From positions 1 through 5,620 of the forward strand of contig JAHFOU010000170.1 in the NCBI GenBank assembly GCA_023261525.1: DNA of 5,620 nucleotides, in the 5' to 3' direction. Every line of letters starts with the position of its first letter. The stretch's first letter is position 1. Positions 5,350-5,620 of this stretch are shown here, one piece after another. A program made the translations under genes and the position numbers. Origin of the DNA: Planctomycetota bacterium (GTDB lineage: Bacteria > Planctomycetota > SBBH01 > JAHFOU01). The notes beneath the pieces were generated by a model. That model ran no database searches. It had not been told where the DNA came from and was given only the letters and a program-made list of their open reading frames with translations.

Positions 5350-5620
5350 GTGACCCGGTTCCTGACCCGACGCCTGGCAACCCTGCTTCCCTCTGTCCTG
5401 GGGGTGGCTCTGCTGGGATTCCTCCTGGTCCATCTGGTGCCCGGGGACCCTGCCCGCGCCCATCTGGGGGAACGCGCCACCCCCCAGGCCATCGCCGCCC
5501 TGAGGGCCCGACTGGGCCTGGACCGCCCCCTCGCCGTCCAGGCCCTGGGCTATCTCGGGCGCCTCGTGCGGGGGGATTTCGGGAGCTCCCTGAGGACCCT
5601 CCGCCCGGTGGGCGAGGACC
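5350..5620 (+). CDS. DppB/OppB-type ABC transporter permease, N-terminal part (cut by window end)
   Basis: Only the first 90 codons are present; members are usually 300-340 residues. These inner-membrane subunits form the channel of dipeptide, oligopeptide or nickel importers with a second permease, ATPases and a binding protein. The N-terminus shows every landmark: basic RFLTRRL, a first membrane helix (about 9-30), PGDPAR (31-36), ATPQAIAALRARLGLDRPLAVQ (43-64) and GDFGSSLRTLRPV (75-87). The start is the GTG at 5350, which places the family's usual arginine-rich motif right at the N-terminus. The nearby ATGs at 5339 and 5342 are in another frame. The substrate cannot be told from this part; the partner genes would be expected downstream. 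Confidence 0.88.
   Translation, partial: MTRFLTRRLATLLPSVLGVALLGFLLVHLVPGDPARAHLGERATPQAIAALRARLGLDRPLAVQALGYLGRLVRGDFGSSLRTLRPVGED

Overview
The window is about 5.6 kb of dense, very GC-rich bacterial chromosome. Codons almost always end in G or C and there is almost no intergenic space. It reads as ordinary chromosomal sequence from a free-living, diderm (outer-membrane) bacterium. The diderm inference comes from a secretin gene, several exported proteins and a periplasmic-type cupredoxin. The gene mix and base composition would suit an Acidobacteriota (Holophaga/Geothrix-like) or deltaproteobacterial-type genome, but that placement is a low-confidence guess. I see no RNA gene, insertion sequence, CRISPR array, phage gene or long repeat.

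Layout: (1) 49-1365 (+) encodes an exported HEAT/TPR-like repeat protein. (2) 1362-2735 (-), tail to tail with it, encodes a CpaC/RcpA-type secretin: signal peptide, pilus N-terminal domain, BON-like region, secretin domain. (3) A 73-bp divergent region (2736-2808) separates it from a (+) run of three genes. These are a 123-residue zinc-ribbon protein (2809-3180), precorrin-8X methylmutase CbiC/CobH (3221-3880), and, overlapping it by ATGA, an exported cupredoxin with a carboxypeptidase-regulatory-like tail (3877-4644). (4) Tail to tail with the cupredoxin, 4641-5276 (-) encodes a multi-pass membrane protein of the Urate_ox_N (PuuD N-terminal) family without the cytochrome c domain. (5) A second divergent region (5277-5349) leads to the N-terminal 90 codons of a DppB/OppB-type ABC transporter permease, cut by the window end.

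The genes do not form one obvious pathway. The common thread is envelope location: five of seven products are exported or in the membrane. CbiC (cobalamin ring synthesis) and the zinc-ribbon protein are the likely cytoplasmic ones.

The most distinctive signals are regulatory. Three starts lack a usable Shine-Dalgarno and have a TANNNT hexamer only 6-7 nt upstream, the arrangement expected for leaderless transcripts. By contrast, 49 (+) and 5276 (-) have clear AGGAG sites. The 5276 (-) gene also has a near-consensus sigma-70 promoter with a perfect inverted repeat beside it. Both convergent gene pairs share exactly 4 nt at interlocked stop codons. I found no convincing novel multi-gene system; the findings are modest, checkable observations.
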